Shown here: in pieces, positions 41,742 to 49,296 of the stretch
Position numbering within the stretch: position 1 is the stretch's first letter
Layout of the letters: every line of letters begins with the position of its first letter
Origin: Streptomyces sp. T12
GTDB taxonomy: Bacteria; Actinomycetota; Actinomycetes; Streptomycetales; Streptomycetaceae
Direction: 5' to 3'
Assembly (NCBI RefSeq): GCF_028736035.1
Contig: NZ_CP117866.1
Coordinates: 11,015,001 to 11,079,000, forward strand
Length of the DNA: 64,000 nt
Position numbers and translations under genes: made by a program
The notes under the pieces: model-generated
Told to the model about the DNA's origin: nothing
Seen by the model: the letters and a program-made list of their open reading frames with translations, nothing else
Databases searched by the model: none

Positions 41742-42512
41742 ATGATCACCGACCGACCTCGTGCCGCGCTGCTGGCCGCCTCCCTGTTGCTGACCGGATG
41801 CGGCGGGGGAGCCGTGGCGACACCGGCTCACAAGCCCGGCGCCGCCACGGCCCCGGCGGGCACGGATGTGCCGGGCGCGCCCACGACCGGCGCGCCCACG
41901 CCCGAGATGACGCCGCAGGCCGCCCCGCGGCGACTGCCCGGCCTGGGACCGCAGACCTGGGCCGAGGTGCCCACCGGGACCCGGCAGGCCGTCGTCGTCA
42001 CCGGACGCGGCAGGAACTCCCCGCAGTCCACCGTCGTCCTGTACGAGCGCACCGAGGCCGGCTGGGAGGCCGGTGACAGCCGGCCCGCCCACAACGCCCT
42101 GCGCGGCTGGACCGACCACCACCGCGCCGGCGACCTGCGCTCACCCATCGGGGTGTTCACCCTCACGGACACCGGCGGCCTGCTCCGCGACCCCGGGACC
42201 AGGCTGCCGTACGACCACGGCCGCGGATTCACCGCCACCGGCACCGGCTTCGAGGGCGAGTCCCTCGCCGGCTCCTTCGACTTCGTGATCGCCATCAACT
42301 ACAACCGCGCGCCCGGCACTTCGCCCCTGGACTGGACCCGCCCGCTGGGTGCGGGCCGAGGCGGCGGCATATGGCTGCACGTCGACCACGACGGTCCGAC
42401 ACAGGGCTGTGTCAGCATCGCGCGGGAGTACATGAGGGAGCTGCTGCGAAAGCTCGACCCCGACTTGCATCCCGTCGTCGTCATGGGCGACGCCACGTCG
42501 CTGGCCCGCTGA
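41742..42512 (+). CDS. L,D-transpeptidase-like lipoprotein
   Basis: A 256-residue lipoprotein: lipobox LLTGC with C20, a Thr/Pro/Ala-rich linker (about 22-65) and a YkuD-type catalytic domain (about 70-250). The active-site signature HVDHDGPTQGCVSI has the expected His and Cys (C near residue 224). Such enzymes form 3-3 cross-links or modify peptidoglycan; some relatives act only as hydrolases. The ATG at 41742 has AAGG at moderate spacing. The two-component system follows 29 bp after, on the same strand, suggesting a cell-envelope theme. Confidence 0.85.
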   Translation: MITDRPRAALLAASLLLTGCGGGAVATPAHKPGAATAPAGTDVPGAPTTGAPTPEMTPQAAPRRLPGLGPQTWAEVPTGTRQAVVVTGRGRNSPQSTVVLYERTEAGWEAGDSRPAHNALRGWTDHHRAGDLRSPIGVFTLTDTGGLLRDPGTRLPYDHGRGFTATGTGFEGESLAGSFDFVIAINYNRAPGTSPLDWTRPLGAGRGGGIWLHVDHDGPTQGCVSIAREYMRELLRKLDPDLHPVVVMGDATSLAR

Positions 42513-42541
42513 AAATCCCCCGACCGCTTAGGATCCGCCGC

Positions 42542-43237
42542 GTGTGCGCACATGTGCTGGTCGCCGAGGACGACGAGATGCAGGCCGAACTCATACGCCG
42601 CTCCCTGCTGTCGGAGGGCCACACCGCCACCGTGGTCCACGACGGGTCGGCCGCCCTCGACGCCGCCCGCAGGCTCAGGCCGGACCTCGTCGTCCTCGAC
42701 CTGATGCTGCCCGTGATCGACGGGTTCGGGGTGTGCCGGGTGCTGCGCCGGGACGACGACATCCCCGTGCTGATGCTGACGGCGCGTTCGACCGAGGACG
42801 ACGTACTGCTCGGCCTGGAACTCGGCGCCGACGACTACATGACCAAGCCGTACAGCCCTCGTGAGCTGATGGCCCGTATCCGCACGGTGCTGCGGCGCAG
42901 CGGGCGTGCCGCCGACCGGCGCGAGGAACCCGTCGTACGCGCGGCGGGCATCGCCGTCGACCCCGTACGGCACGAGGTCCGATGCGACGGGGCCGCCGTG
43001 GAGTGCACGCCGGCCGAGTTCGAGATCCTGCTCGCCATGGCCGCCGAGCCCGAACGGGTCTTCTCCCGGCGGCAGTTGCTGGAGTGCACCCGGGGCACCG
43101 ACCGGGCCTCCACCGAACGGGCCGTCGACGTCCACATCATGAACCTGCGCAGGAAGATCGAGGCCGATCCGCGCAGGCCGGTGCGGCTGCTGACCGTGTT
43201 CGGCGTCGGATACAAGCTCAGCGGCGGCCGCGGATGA
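42542..43237 (+). CDS. OmpR-family response regulator
   Basis: A 231-residue regulator: receiver at 3-115 with D10/D11, phospho-acceptor D53 (LVVLDLMLPVIDG) and K102 (MTKPYS), then a winged-helix Trans_reg_C domain (about 135-230, ECTPAEFEILLAMA, VDVHIMNLRRKIE, TVFGVGYKL). The GTG at 42542 gives a start right at the first strand (VCAHVLVAEDD), with AGGA about 8 nt upstream. Its stop overlaps the start of the kinase by 4 nt (ATGA), so they form a coupled pair. Targets are unknown; neighbouring peptidoglycan and protease genes suggest envelope control. Confidence 0.93.
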   Translation: MCAHVLVAEDDEMQAELIRRSLLSEGHTATVVHDGSAALDAARRLRPDLVVLDLMLPVIDGFGVCRVLRRDDDIPVLMLTARSTEDDVLLGLELGADDYMTKPYSPRELMARIRTVLRRSGRAADRREEPVVRAAGIAVDPVRHEVRCDGAAVECTPAEFEILLAMAAEPERVFSRRQLLECTRGTDRASTERAVDVHIMNLRRKIEADPRRPVRLLTVFGVGYKLSGGRG

Positions 43238-45057
43238 ACCGGCGGGCACCGCTGCGCAAGCGCCTCCTGGTGCGGCTGCTGATCGCCACGGTGCTGATCG
43301 CCGTGTGCTCGGTCGCGGCGACCGCCTGGCTCGCGGTGGAGACCACCACCCGGGCGCTGCGGGAGGAACAGGGGCAGGTCCTCGCGGAGGACATGGACGT
43401 CCTCGCCCGCCTCAGCGGCTACGCGGCGACGCACCCCGAGTGGCGGGGAGTGCAGGACACCGTACGGGCGCTGTCCACACGCACGGGTCGCCGTATCGCC
43501 CTGACCACGACGGACCGCAGGACCATCGCCGACTCGGCCCCGCCCGGCACCTCCCTGCCGCCCCGCGCCGCCGCCACCGTCGACCCCCTGCACGTCGACA
43601 CGTACACGGAGCGCGGAGCACAGCGCGGCGGCATCGATCCGCGTGTGGTGGGCCCGTACCGGGTGACCGGCGAGGAGCGGGCCAGGCTGGACAAGCTCGC
43701 CCTGATGCGGCAGAAGTGCTTCGCCCGCAACGGCTACGAGGCCGACGTCGTCCAGACGCCGAGCGGCCGCCCCGTCGTCACGGACCACGACGGACCCGTC
43801 GCGGGCGGCCATGTCCCCGACGAATGCGCCGACGGACTGCTCAGCGCCCCCACACCGACCGAGGAGAAGGCCCTCTCCGATCTGACCGCGCGCTCCCAGG
43901 CGTGCCTGGACAAGTACGGAACGAGTCCGGGCATGAACGAGTTCGTCGCGGTCGACGTGACCGAGCAACGCCTGGGCACCCGCTACCTCCTGGGCAAGGT
44001 CGGCAGGCCCGGCGACCGCGAGGCCGTACGTGAGGCGGAACGCTGTGTCGACGGGGCACGCCACGCCCAGCTCGACCCGTACGTCGCCCCCGTCGCCGAA
44101 CTCTTCCTGGGGGGTGGGGACACCACCGCCGTCCGCTTCGACATGTCCCCGGCCAACAAGGCCAAGGTCGTCGGCGCCGCCGGGCTCGTGCTGGCGGTCA
44201 CCGTGGCGGTGACCGCCGTCGTCGCCACCCGGCTCGTCCGGCCGCTGCGGGCGCTGACGCAGGCGGCACAGCAGCCGCCCGAGCTGCATGTGCGCGTCCC
44301 CGTCACCACCCGCGACGAGGCCGGCATCCTCGCCGCCGCCTTCAACGACCTGACCGAGCGGCGTGAGCGGCTGGAGGCCCAGCGCAAGGCGATGGTCAGC
44401 GACATCGCCCATGAACTGCGCAGCCCGCTCACCAACATCCGCGGCTGGCTGGAAGTCACCCGTGACGGCGTCGTCGCCCCCGACCCCGCCCTGCTCGCCT
44501 CGCTGCACGACGAGGCCCTCGTCCTCCAGCGCGTCATCGACGACCTCCAGGACCTCGCCGCCGCCGACGCCGGCACCCTGCGCCTGCACCGTGAGCCCGT
44601 CCGCGCCGACGAACTCCTCGACCAGGTGGCCGCCGCCCACCGGGTCGCCGCCGACACGGCGGGCGTCAGCCTGCGCACCACGGCCGACGGCACCCCCTGG
44701 CTGGACGCCGACCCCGTCCGCATGCGCCAGGCACTGGGCAACCTCGTCTCCAACGCCCTGCGCCACACGCCGGCCGACGGCACCGTCACGCTCACCGCCC
44801 GGTGGGACGGCGACGACGTGGTCCTCGAGGTCACCGACACGGGGGCCGGTATCGACCCCGAGGACCTGCCGTACGTCTTCGACCGGTTCTGGCGCGCGGA
44901 GAAGTCCCGCAGCCGACGTACCGGAGGCAGTGGGCTGGGCCTGCCGATCGTCCGGCACCTGGTCGCCGCGCACGGGGGAACCGTCGACGCGGTGAGCGAG
45001 CCCGGTGCCGGTTCCGTGTTCGCGCTGCGGTTGCCGGGAGCCGCGGCGCCCGACTGA
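43234..45057 (+). CDS. Membrane sensor histidine kinase
   Basis: A 607-residue kinase: membrane helix 1 at about 12-32, a large extracytoplasmic sensor region (about 33-305), helix 2 at about 308-330, a HAMP domain (about 330-385), HisKA with H393 (SDIAHELRSPLTNIRG), and HATPase_c with N box (QALGNLVSNALRHTP), G1 (DTGAGI) and G2 (GSGLGLPI). The sensor region contains two similar Cys-bearing segments (LMRQKCFARNGYEAD and RSQACLDKYGTS), suggesting a disulfide-linked or duplicated ligand domain. It is translationally coupled to its cognate regulator. No terminator was found before the WhiB-like gene on the other strand. Confidence 0.93.
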   Translation: MNRRAPLRKRLLVRLLIATVLIAVCSVAATAWLAVETTTRALREEQGQVLAEDMDVLARLSGYAATHPEWRGVQDTVRALSTRTGRRIALTTTDRRTIADSAPPGTSLPPRAAATVDPLHVDTYTERGAQRGGIDPRVVGPYRVTGEERARLDKLALMRQKCFARNGYEADVVQTPSGRPVVTDHDGPVAGGHVPDECADGLLSAPTPTEEKALSDLTARSQACLDKYGTSPGMNEFVAVDVTEQRLGTRYLLGKVGRPGDREAVREAERCVDGARHAQLDPYVAPVAELFLGGGDTTAVRFDMSPANKAKVVGAAGLVLAVTVAVTAVVATRLVRPLRALTQAAQQPPELHVRVPVTTRDEAGILAAAFNDLTERRERLEAQRKAMVSDIAHELRSPLTNIRGWLEVTRDGVVAPDPALLASLHDEALVLQRVIDDLQDLAAADAGTLRLHREPVRADELLDQVAAAHRVAADTAGVSLRTTADGTPWLDADPVRMRQALGNLVSNALRHTPADGTVTLTARWDGDDVVLEVTDTGAGIDPEDLPYVFDRFWRAEKSRSRRTGGSGLGLPIVRHLVAAHGGTVDAVSEPGAGSVFALRLPGAAAPD

Positions 45058-45095
45058 GCCGGGTGGACGCGAGGCGTCTCGCACTGATCCGCCGG

Positions 45096-45338
45096 TTATC
45101 CGGTTCGCCGGGCCCGCCGCCGCAGCGCACGTCGCTCGTTCTCGCTCGTGCCGCCCCAGACCCCGATGTACTGCTCCGTGTCGAGCGCCCAGCGCAGACA
45201 CTGCTCCTGGACCGAGCAGCGTCGGCAGACCGCCTTGGCCTGCTCCGTCTGCAGCAGCATCGGCCCGGATGTGCCGATCGGGTAGAAGAGGTCGGGGTCC
45301 TCATGGCGGCAGGCGGCGTGGTCTCGCCAGTCGTCCAT
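45096..45338 (-). CDS. WhiB-like [4Fe-4S] regulator
   Basis: An 80-residue Wbl protein. The four cluster cysteines are C10, C38, C41 and C47 (AVCRRCSVQEQC), followed by the turn GVWGG (59-63) and a basic C-terminus (RRALRRRARR). Wbl proteins bind a NO/O2-sensitive iron-sulfur cluster and act with sigma-A to regulate development or redox responses in actinobacteria. The ATG at 45338 follows AGGTGA at good spacing; a GTG at 45347 would add three residues without a ribosome-binding site. Which Wbl class it belongs to cannot be settled by eye; it looks closer to the WblE type than to WhiB itself. Confidence 0.93.
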   Translation of the reverse strand: MDDWRDHAACRHEDPDLFYPIGTSGPMLLQTEQAKAVCRRCSVQEQCLRWALDTEQYIGVWGGTSENERRALRRRARRTG

Positions 45339-45444
45339 CAAAGTCACCTGCGATCGTCGTACGTGCCCTCGGTGGATGCATTACTCGGTTTCGAGTCGCC
45401 TGTCGATGCGTGAGTGAAACCCCGTGGGACACCGGCGAATCCGG

Positions 45445-46662
45445 TCACTGTTCGCGCATGCCCCACGGGGAGCCGTACGCCGTCAGCAGATCCAGGAAGG
45501 GGCGGGCCGGGAAGGCCTCCGGGCCCAGCACGCCCGCGCCGGACCAGGCGCCGGTGGCGAGGAGTTCGAGGGCGACGACCGGGTTGACGGCGGTCTGCCA
45601 CACCACGGCCTGGGAGCCGTACTCCGCCATGGACCACTGGTTGTCGACCACGTGGTAGAGGTACACCTCGCGCGGCTGGCCGTCCTTGACGCCCCGCACC
45701 CAGGTTCCCGCACAGGTCTTGCCGTGCATCCGCTCGCCCAGCGTCGCCGGGTCCGGCAGACACGCGGCGACGACGTCCCGGGGCGAGACCTGCACCGGCC
45801 CGGCGGCGCTCGGCACGGTCACCGGCTCGGTGCGGTCCAGGCCCAGCAGGTGCAGCGTCTTGAGCGTACGGATGAACTCCTCGCCCAGGCCGTACTTGAA
45901 GGTCACCCGGCGCGCGTCGAGCCAGCGCGGCACCAGGAGCACCTCCTCGTGCTCCACGTTCACGCACTCGACCGGGCCGATCCCCTCGGGGAAGTCGAAC
46001 ACCTCGGGCTCGCTGAAGGGCTCGGTGGTGAACCAGCCGCGGCCGTTCTCGTGGACCACCGGCGGATTGAGGCACTCCTCGATCGTCGTCCAGATGCTGA
46101 AGGACGGCGCGAAGTCGTAGCCGTCGACGGTGAGATTCGCGCCGTCGCGGACGCCGATCTCCTCGATCTCGTCGAAGAGTTCGTCGGCCGCGTGCCGGGC
46201 GAAGACGTCCGACAGGCCCGGCTCCACGCCCATGCCTACGAGCGCCAGGGCGCCCGCCTTCTCCCAGTCGGCCGCCTGCTCGAACTGGGCGTCGCCCAGC
46301 TTGACCCCGCACTCCTCGTACGGCCTGTCCGGATGCGGCTTCGACAGCGACATCGCCATGTCGACATACGTGGCATCGGCCGTGCGCGCGGCCCGGAACA
46401 GCGGCATCACGAACCGCGGGTCGGTGGCGTTGAGGAGCACGTCGCACGCGTGCCGCTCCAGCAGCGCGGCCACCGCCGCCTCGTCGCTCGCGTCGACGCG
46501 CTCGGCCCGGAACCGGGCGTCGCCGCCGAGCGCCGCCACGGCCGCCTCGGCACGCGCCAGGTCGTAGTCGGCGACCACCATCGCCTCGAAGAACGGACGC
46601 CGGGCCGCGATCCGGGTGACGGCGGTACCCACCCCGCCGGCTCCCACGAGCAGTACACGCAT
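45445..46662 (-). CDS. Saccharopine-dehydrogenase-like NAD(P)-dependent enzyme
   Basis: A 405-residue protein with an N-terminal Rossmann fold (LLVGAGGVGTAV, residues 4-15) and the C-terminal domain of the saccharopine dehydrogenase/homospermidine synthase superfamily (about 130-370). The central loop DVLLNATDPRFVMPLFRAA is typical. It probably catalyses a reductive or oxidative step on an amino acid or polyamine conjugate; lysine catabolism is only one option. The ATG at 46662 follows GAGGGAG. A promoter at 46750-46779 would give a leader of about 80 nt that contains five 9-bp tandem repeats. Divergent from a TetR gene. Confidence 0.88.
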   Translation of the reverse strand: MRVLLVGAGGVGTAVTRIAARRPFFEAMVVADYDLARAEAAVAALGGDARFRAERVDASDEAAVAALLERHACDVLLNATDPRFVMPLFRAARTADATYVDMAMSLSKPHPDRPYEECGVKLGDAQFEQAADWEKAGALALVGMGVEPGLSDVFARHAADELFDEIEEIGVRDGANLTVDGYDFAPSFSIWTTIEECLNPPVVHENGRGWFTTEPFSEPEVFDFPEGIGPVECVNVEHEEVLLVPRWLDARRVTFKYGLGEEFIRTLKTLHLLGLDRTEPVTVPSAAGPVQVSPRDVVAACLPDPATLGERMHGKTCAGTWVRGVKDGQPREVYLYHVVDNQWSMAEYGSQAVVWQTAVNPVVALELLATGAWSGAGVLGPEAFPARPFLDLLTAYGSPWGMREQ

Positions 46663-46680
46663 GACAAGACTCCCTCGGCT

Positions 46681-46725
46681 GAAGGTCTGGAAGTTCTAGA
46701 AAGTCTGGAAGGTCTGGAAGGTCTA
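46681..46725 (-). repeat. Five 9-bp tandem repeats in the saccharopine-dehydrogenase-like leader
   Basis: Consecutive units on the plus strand: GAAGGTCTG, GAAGTTCTA, GAAAGTCTG, GAAGGTCTG, GAAGGTCTA. Positions 1-3 and 6-8 of the unit are nearly invariant. The array ends 18 bp before the start codon and lies inside the predicted 5' leader, so it could bind a protein on DNA or RNA, or alter leader structure. Confidence 0.7.
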
Positions 46726-46749
46726 CGACGTGGTGGGGCCCCGCCGGAG

Positions 46750-46779
46750 ATACAACGCCGCCCGTTCACGTAAGGTCAA
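46750..46779 (-). promoter_or_regulatory. Promoter of the saccharopine-dehydrogenase-like gene
   Basis: On the minus strand TTGACC (46774-46779), an 18-bp spacer and TTGTAT (46750-46755) fit a sigma-70-type promoter. Transcription would start near 46743, giving an about 80-nt leader with the tandem repeats. It lies 34-63 bp from the TetR start, so that regulator may control it. Confidence 0.5.
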
Positions 46780-46812
46780 TGGCGTTGGCATAAGGGTGGA
46801 AGGATGGAGGTC

Positions 46813-47508
46813 ATGGTGCCGAAACCGGTCGTTCCGGAAGAGAAGCGGCGCCGACGTCGTCCCACGAAGAGCGGCACCGTGCTCTCGGAGCGGCTGATCG
46901 TCGAGACGGCGCTGCGTATGCTGCGCGAACACGGCAGCGCCGGCCTCACCGCGCGCCGCCTCGGCCTGGCCCTCGACGCCGACCCCAGCACGCTGTACCG
47001 GTACTTCCGCGGCATGGACGAGCTGACCCTCGCCATCGGCGACGCCCTCATCGGCCAGGCGCTGGACGGCTGGGAGCCGACGGGGGAGTGGCGGGCCGAC
47101 CTGCGCGCCGTCGGGCTGCGCATCCACGCCGCGTACGTCGCCCACCCGCAGGCCGCCGCGCTGACGACGAGCCGGGTCACCGGCCGGGCCAACGAACTCG
47201 CCGCCGACGAGGCCGTGTTGGACATCCTGCGCACCGCCGGTTTCCCGCTGCCGGACACCGTGCGCATCTACCACGCCTTCATCGACCAGACGCTGGCCTT
47301 CGCCGCGCTCGACGCGGCGTCGCTGGCGCTGCCGAGTGAGTCGCTGCGCGCTGACGAGGACGTGTGGCGCTCCACGTATGGCCGGTTGCCGCGTGCCGCC
47401 TATCCGCGGATCGCCGAGGCGGCGCCGCTGCTGGCCACCCGGATGGTGAACAGCGCTTATCCGACGGCGCTGGAGATGCTGTTGGACAGTGCCGCGGCCC
47501 AGCTGTAG
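46813..47508 (+). CDS. TetR-family regulator with TetR C-terminal domain
   Basis: A 231-residue regulator: basic N-terminal arm (KRRRRRPTKSG), HTH at about 20-65 (LIVETALRMLREHGSAGLTA, DPSTLYRYFRGMDEL) and a TetR_C-type ligand domain. The ATG at 46813 is preferred since GGAAGG lies 9 nt upstream; an in-frame ATG at 46804 directly abuts that site. Divergent from the saccharopine-dehydrogenase-like gene with only about 150 bp between starts, so that gene is the probable target. A dispersed Streptomyces-type repeat follows it. Confidence 0.9.
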   Translation: MVPKPVVPEEKRRRRRPTKSGTVLSERLIVETALRMLREHGSAGLTARRLGLALDADPSTLYRYFRGMDELTLAIGDALIGQALDGWEPTGEWRADLRAVGLRIHAAYVAHPQAAALTTSRVTGRANELAADEAVLDILRTAGFPLPDTVRIYHAFIDQTLAFAALDAASLALPSESLRADEDVWRSTYGRLPRAAYPRIAEAAPLLATRMVNSAYPTALEMLLDSAAAQL

Positions 47509-47540
47509 CCCTCGCAGACAGTGCCACGCTGTGCCGTCGA

Positions 47541-47594
47541 TCGTCTGCCGGCTCGGCGTGGCTGGTCGCGCAGTTCCCCGCGCCCCTTAGGGCG
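47541..47594. repeat. Dispersed Streptomyces-type intergenic repeat
   Basis: The gap between the convergent TetR and LysR genes contains GGCTGGTCGCGCAGTTCC followed by CCGCGCCCCTTAGGGCG. I recall this GCGCAGTTCCCCGCGCCCCT element from many intergenic spots in Streptomyces genomes; its function is unknown. The GCCCCTTAGGGC end is a short palindrome and may help terminate both genes. Confidence 0.6.
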
Positions 47595-47628
47595 TTGCAG
47601 TACCGCCGGCAGAATCTGTCCGACCTGC

Positions 47629-48537
47629 TCAGCCTCGCAACGCCTCGGCCGCCGTCGCCGTCACGGCCTCCGTGACCGCGACCAACGCCGGAGAATCCAG
47701 CTTCCACTGCTGCCAGTACAGCGGAACGTCGACCGGTCGCTCCGGGGCCAGCTGCACCAGGCGGCCGTCCTTCAGGAGCGGCTCCGCCTGGGCCTCGGGG
47801 ATCATGCCCCAGCCCATTCCCGCGGTCACGGCCGACAGGAAGCCCTCCGAGGTGGGGATGTAGTGCCGTACGGCACTCGCGCCGGTGCGGCTGCGCCGGA
47901 GCCTGCGGACGAAGGTGTCCTGGAGATCGTCACTGCGGTCGAAGGTCATCACCGGCGCCTGAACCAGTGCGTCGCGCAGCGCGCCGCCGAAGTGCCGCTC
48001 GGCGAACTGCGGGCTCGCCGCGGCCAGATAGCGCAGCCTGCCCAGCGCACGCACGGAACACCCCGCCACGGCATCCGGTGACGAGGTCACCGCCGCCATG
48101 ACCAGGCCCTCCCGCAGCATCGACGCCGTACGGCTCTCGTCCTCCCGCCGCAGCTCGAAGCTGAGCCGTGGCTCCTGAGGCACGCGCGTGAGGGCCGCCA
48201 GGAACCAGGTCGCCAGCGAGTCGGCGTTGACCGCGATCGACACCCGGGTCGCCTCCCCGGCCACGCTCATGCCGAGCTCGGCCCGCGCATCGCGCTCCAG
48301 CCGCGCCAGCTGGCGGGCGAACCGGACGACGACCTCGCCCGACTCGGTCGGCCGCACCGGCTTGGTCCGCACCAGCAGCACCCGCCCCGTGCGCTGCTCC
48401 AGCGCCTTCACGCGCTGGCTCACCGCCGACGGCGTCACATGCAGCGCGGCGGCGGCCGCGTCGAAGGTGCCCTCGTCCACCACCGCGAGCAGCGTCCGCA
48501 CCTGGTCGAGGGGAAGCTCGGTCAGCTCAGTCTTCAC
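47629..48537 (-). CDS. lysG: LysR-family regulator of the ArgP/LysG type
   Basis: A 302-residue LysR protein: winged HTH at about 8-65 (LPLDQVRTLLAVVDEGTFDA, HVTPSAVSQRVKALEQ) and a periplasmic-binding-type effector domain (about 90-295). Sequence and divergent position relative to a LysE-type exporter match the LysG-LysE / ArgP-ArgO arrangement, where basic amino acids are co-inducers. The ATG at 48537 starts at the conserved N-terminus. The 66-bp spacer to lysE carries an AGCTAA-N16-TTAGCT inverted repeat suited to a LysR tetramer. Symbol given by analogy. Confidence 0.9.
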   Translation of the reverse strand: MKTELTELPLDQVRTLLAVVDEGTFDAAAAALHVTPSAVSQRVKALEQRTGRVLLVRTKPVRPTESGEVVVRFARQLARLERDARAELGMSVAGEATRVSIAVNADSLATWFLAALTRVPQEPRLSFELRREDESRTASMLREGLVMAAVTSSPDAVAGCSVRALGRLRYLAAASPQFAERHFGGALRDALVQAPVMTFDRSDDLQDTFVRRLRRSRTGASAVRHYIPTSEGFLSAVTAGMGWGMIPEAQAEPLLKDGRLVQLAPERPVDVPLYWQQWKLDSPALVAVTEAVTATAAEALRG

Positions 48538-48540
48538 GAG

Positions 48541-48568
48541 AGCTAATGATACGTAAGAATCTTTAGCT
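48541..48568. promoter_or_regulatory. Inverted repeat in the lysG-lysE intergenic region
   Basis: AGCTAA (48541-48546) and TTAGCT (48563-48568) are perfect 6-bp arms 16 nt apart, in an A/T-rich 66-bp spacer between the two divergent start codons. The left arm lies 4 bp from the lysG ATG. A second TTAGC occurs at 48590-48594. It is the likely LysG site. Confidence 0.55.
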
Positions 48569-48603
48569 GTACTTGCAGTGATCGCTTCCTTAGCGTCGAT
48601 GCC

Positions 48604-49218
48604 ATGACCAACGCCCTCACCACCGCGGCCGCCGGATTCGGCACCGGCCTCTCCCTGATCGTCGCCATCGGCGCCCAGAACGCCTTCGTCCTGCGCCAGG
48701 GGATCCGGCGCGACGCGGTCCTCGCCGTCGTCGGCATCTGCGCCCTGTCCGACGCGCTGCTCATCACCCTGGGCGTGGCCGGCGTCGGCGCGGTGGTCGT
48801 GGCGTGGCCCGGCGTGCTGACGGCGGTCGCCTGGGTCGGCGGGGCGTTCCTGCTCTGCTACGGCGCTCTCGCCGCTCGCCGGGTGTTCCGGCCGAGCGGC
48901 GCCCTGCTGACCGACGGCGACGCGGCGGGGTCACGGCGCCGGGCGGTGCTGACCTGCCTCGCGATGACCTGGCTCAATCCGCACGTCTACCTCGACACCG
49001 TCTTCCTGCTCGGCACGGTCGCCGCCGACCGCGGCCCGATGCGCTGGACGTTCGGCCTCGGTGCCGCACTCGCCAGCCTGTGCTGGTTCGCCGCCCTCGG
49101 TTTCGGGGCGCGGCTGCTGAGCCGTCACCTCGCCAAGCCTGTGGCCTGGCGCGTGCTGGACGGACTGGTGGCCGCGACGATGATCGCTCTGAGTGTCAGC
49201 CTGATCGCCGGAAGCTGA
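48604..49218 (+). CDS. lysE: LysE/ArgO-type basic amino acid exporter
   Basis: A 204-residue membrane protein of the LysE superfamily with five to six predicted helices. Signatures: GLSLIVAIGAQNAFVLRQGI near the N-terminus and AMTWLNPHVYLDTVFLLGT in the middle (conserved NPHVYLD). It exports lysine and/or arginine when they accumulate. No clear ribosome-binding site precedes ATG 48604. It is divergent from its predicted regulator. Confidence 0.92.
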   Translation: MTNALTTAAAGFGTGLSLIVAIGAQNAFVLRQGIRRDAVLAVVGICALSDALLITLGVAGVGAVVVAWPGVLTAVAWVGGAFLLCYGALAARRVFRPSGALLTDGDAAGSRRRAVLTCLAMTWLNPHVYLDTVFLLGTVAADRGPMRWTFGLGAALASLCWFAALGFGARLLSRHLAKPVAWRVLDGLVAATMIALSVSLIAGS

Positions 49219-49296
49219 GACACGGACCCCAACTCCCTCCCGGTGCTGCGATAGTGATCCCGGACGAGAAAGATGTAACGAGCATCCAGGAAGCCC

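Noticed and set aside
42835..45201. 788-codon minus-strand ORF opposite the two-component system
   Set aside because: Long open antisense frames are expected in such GC-rich genes; composition is low-complexity and the plus strand has full kinase motifs.
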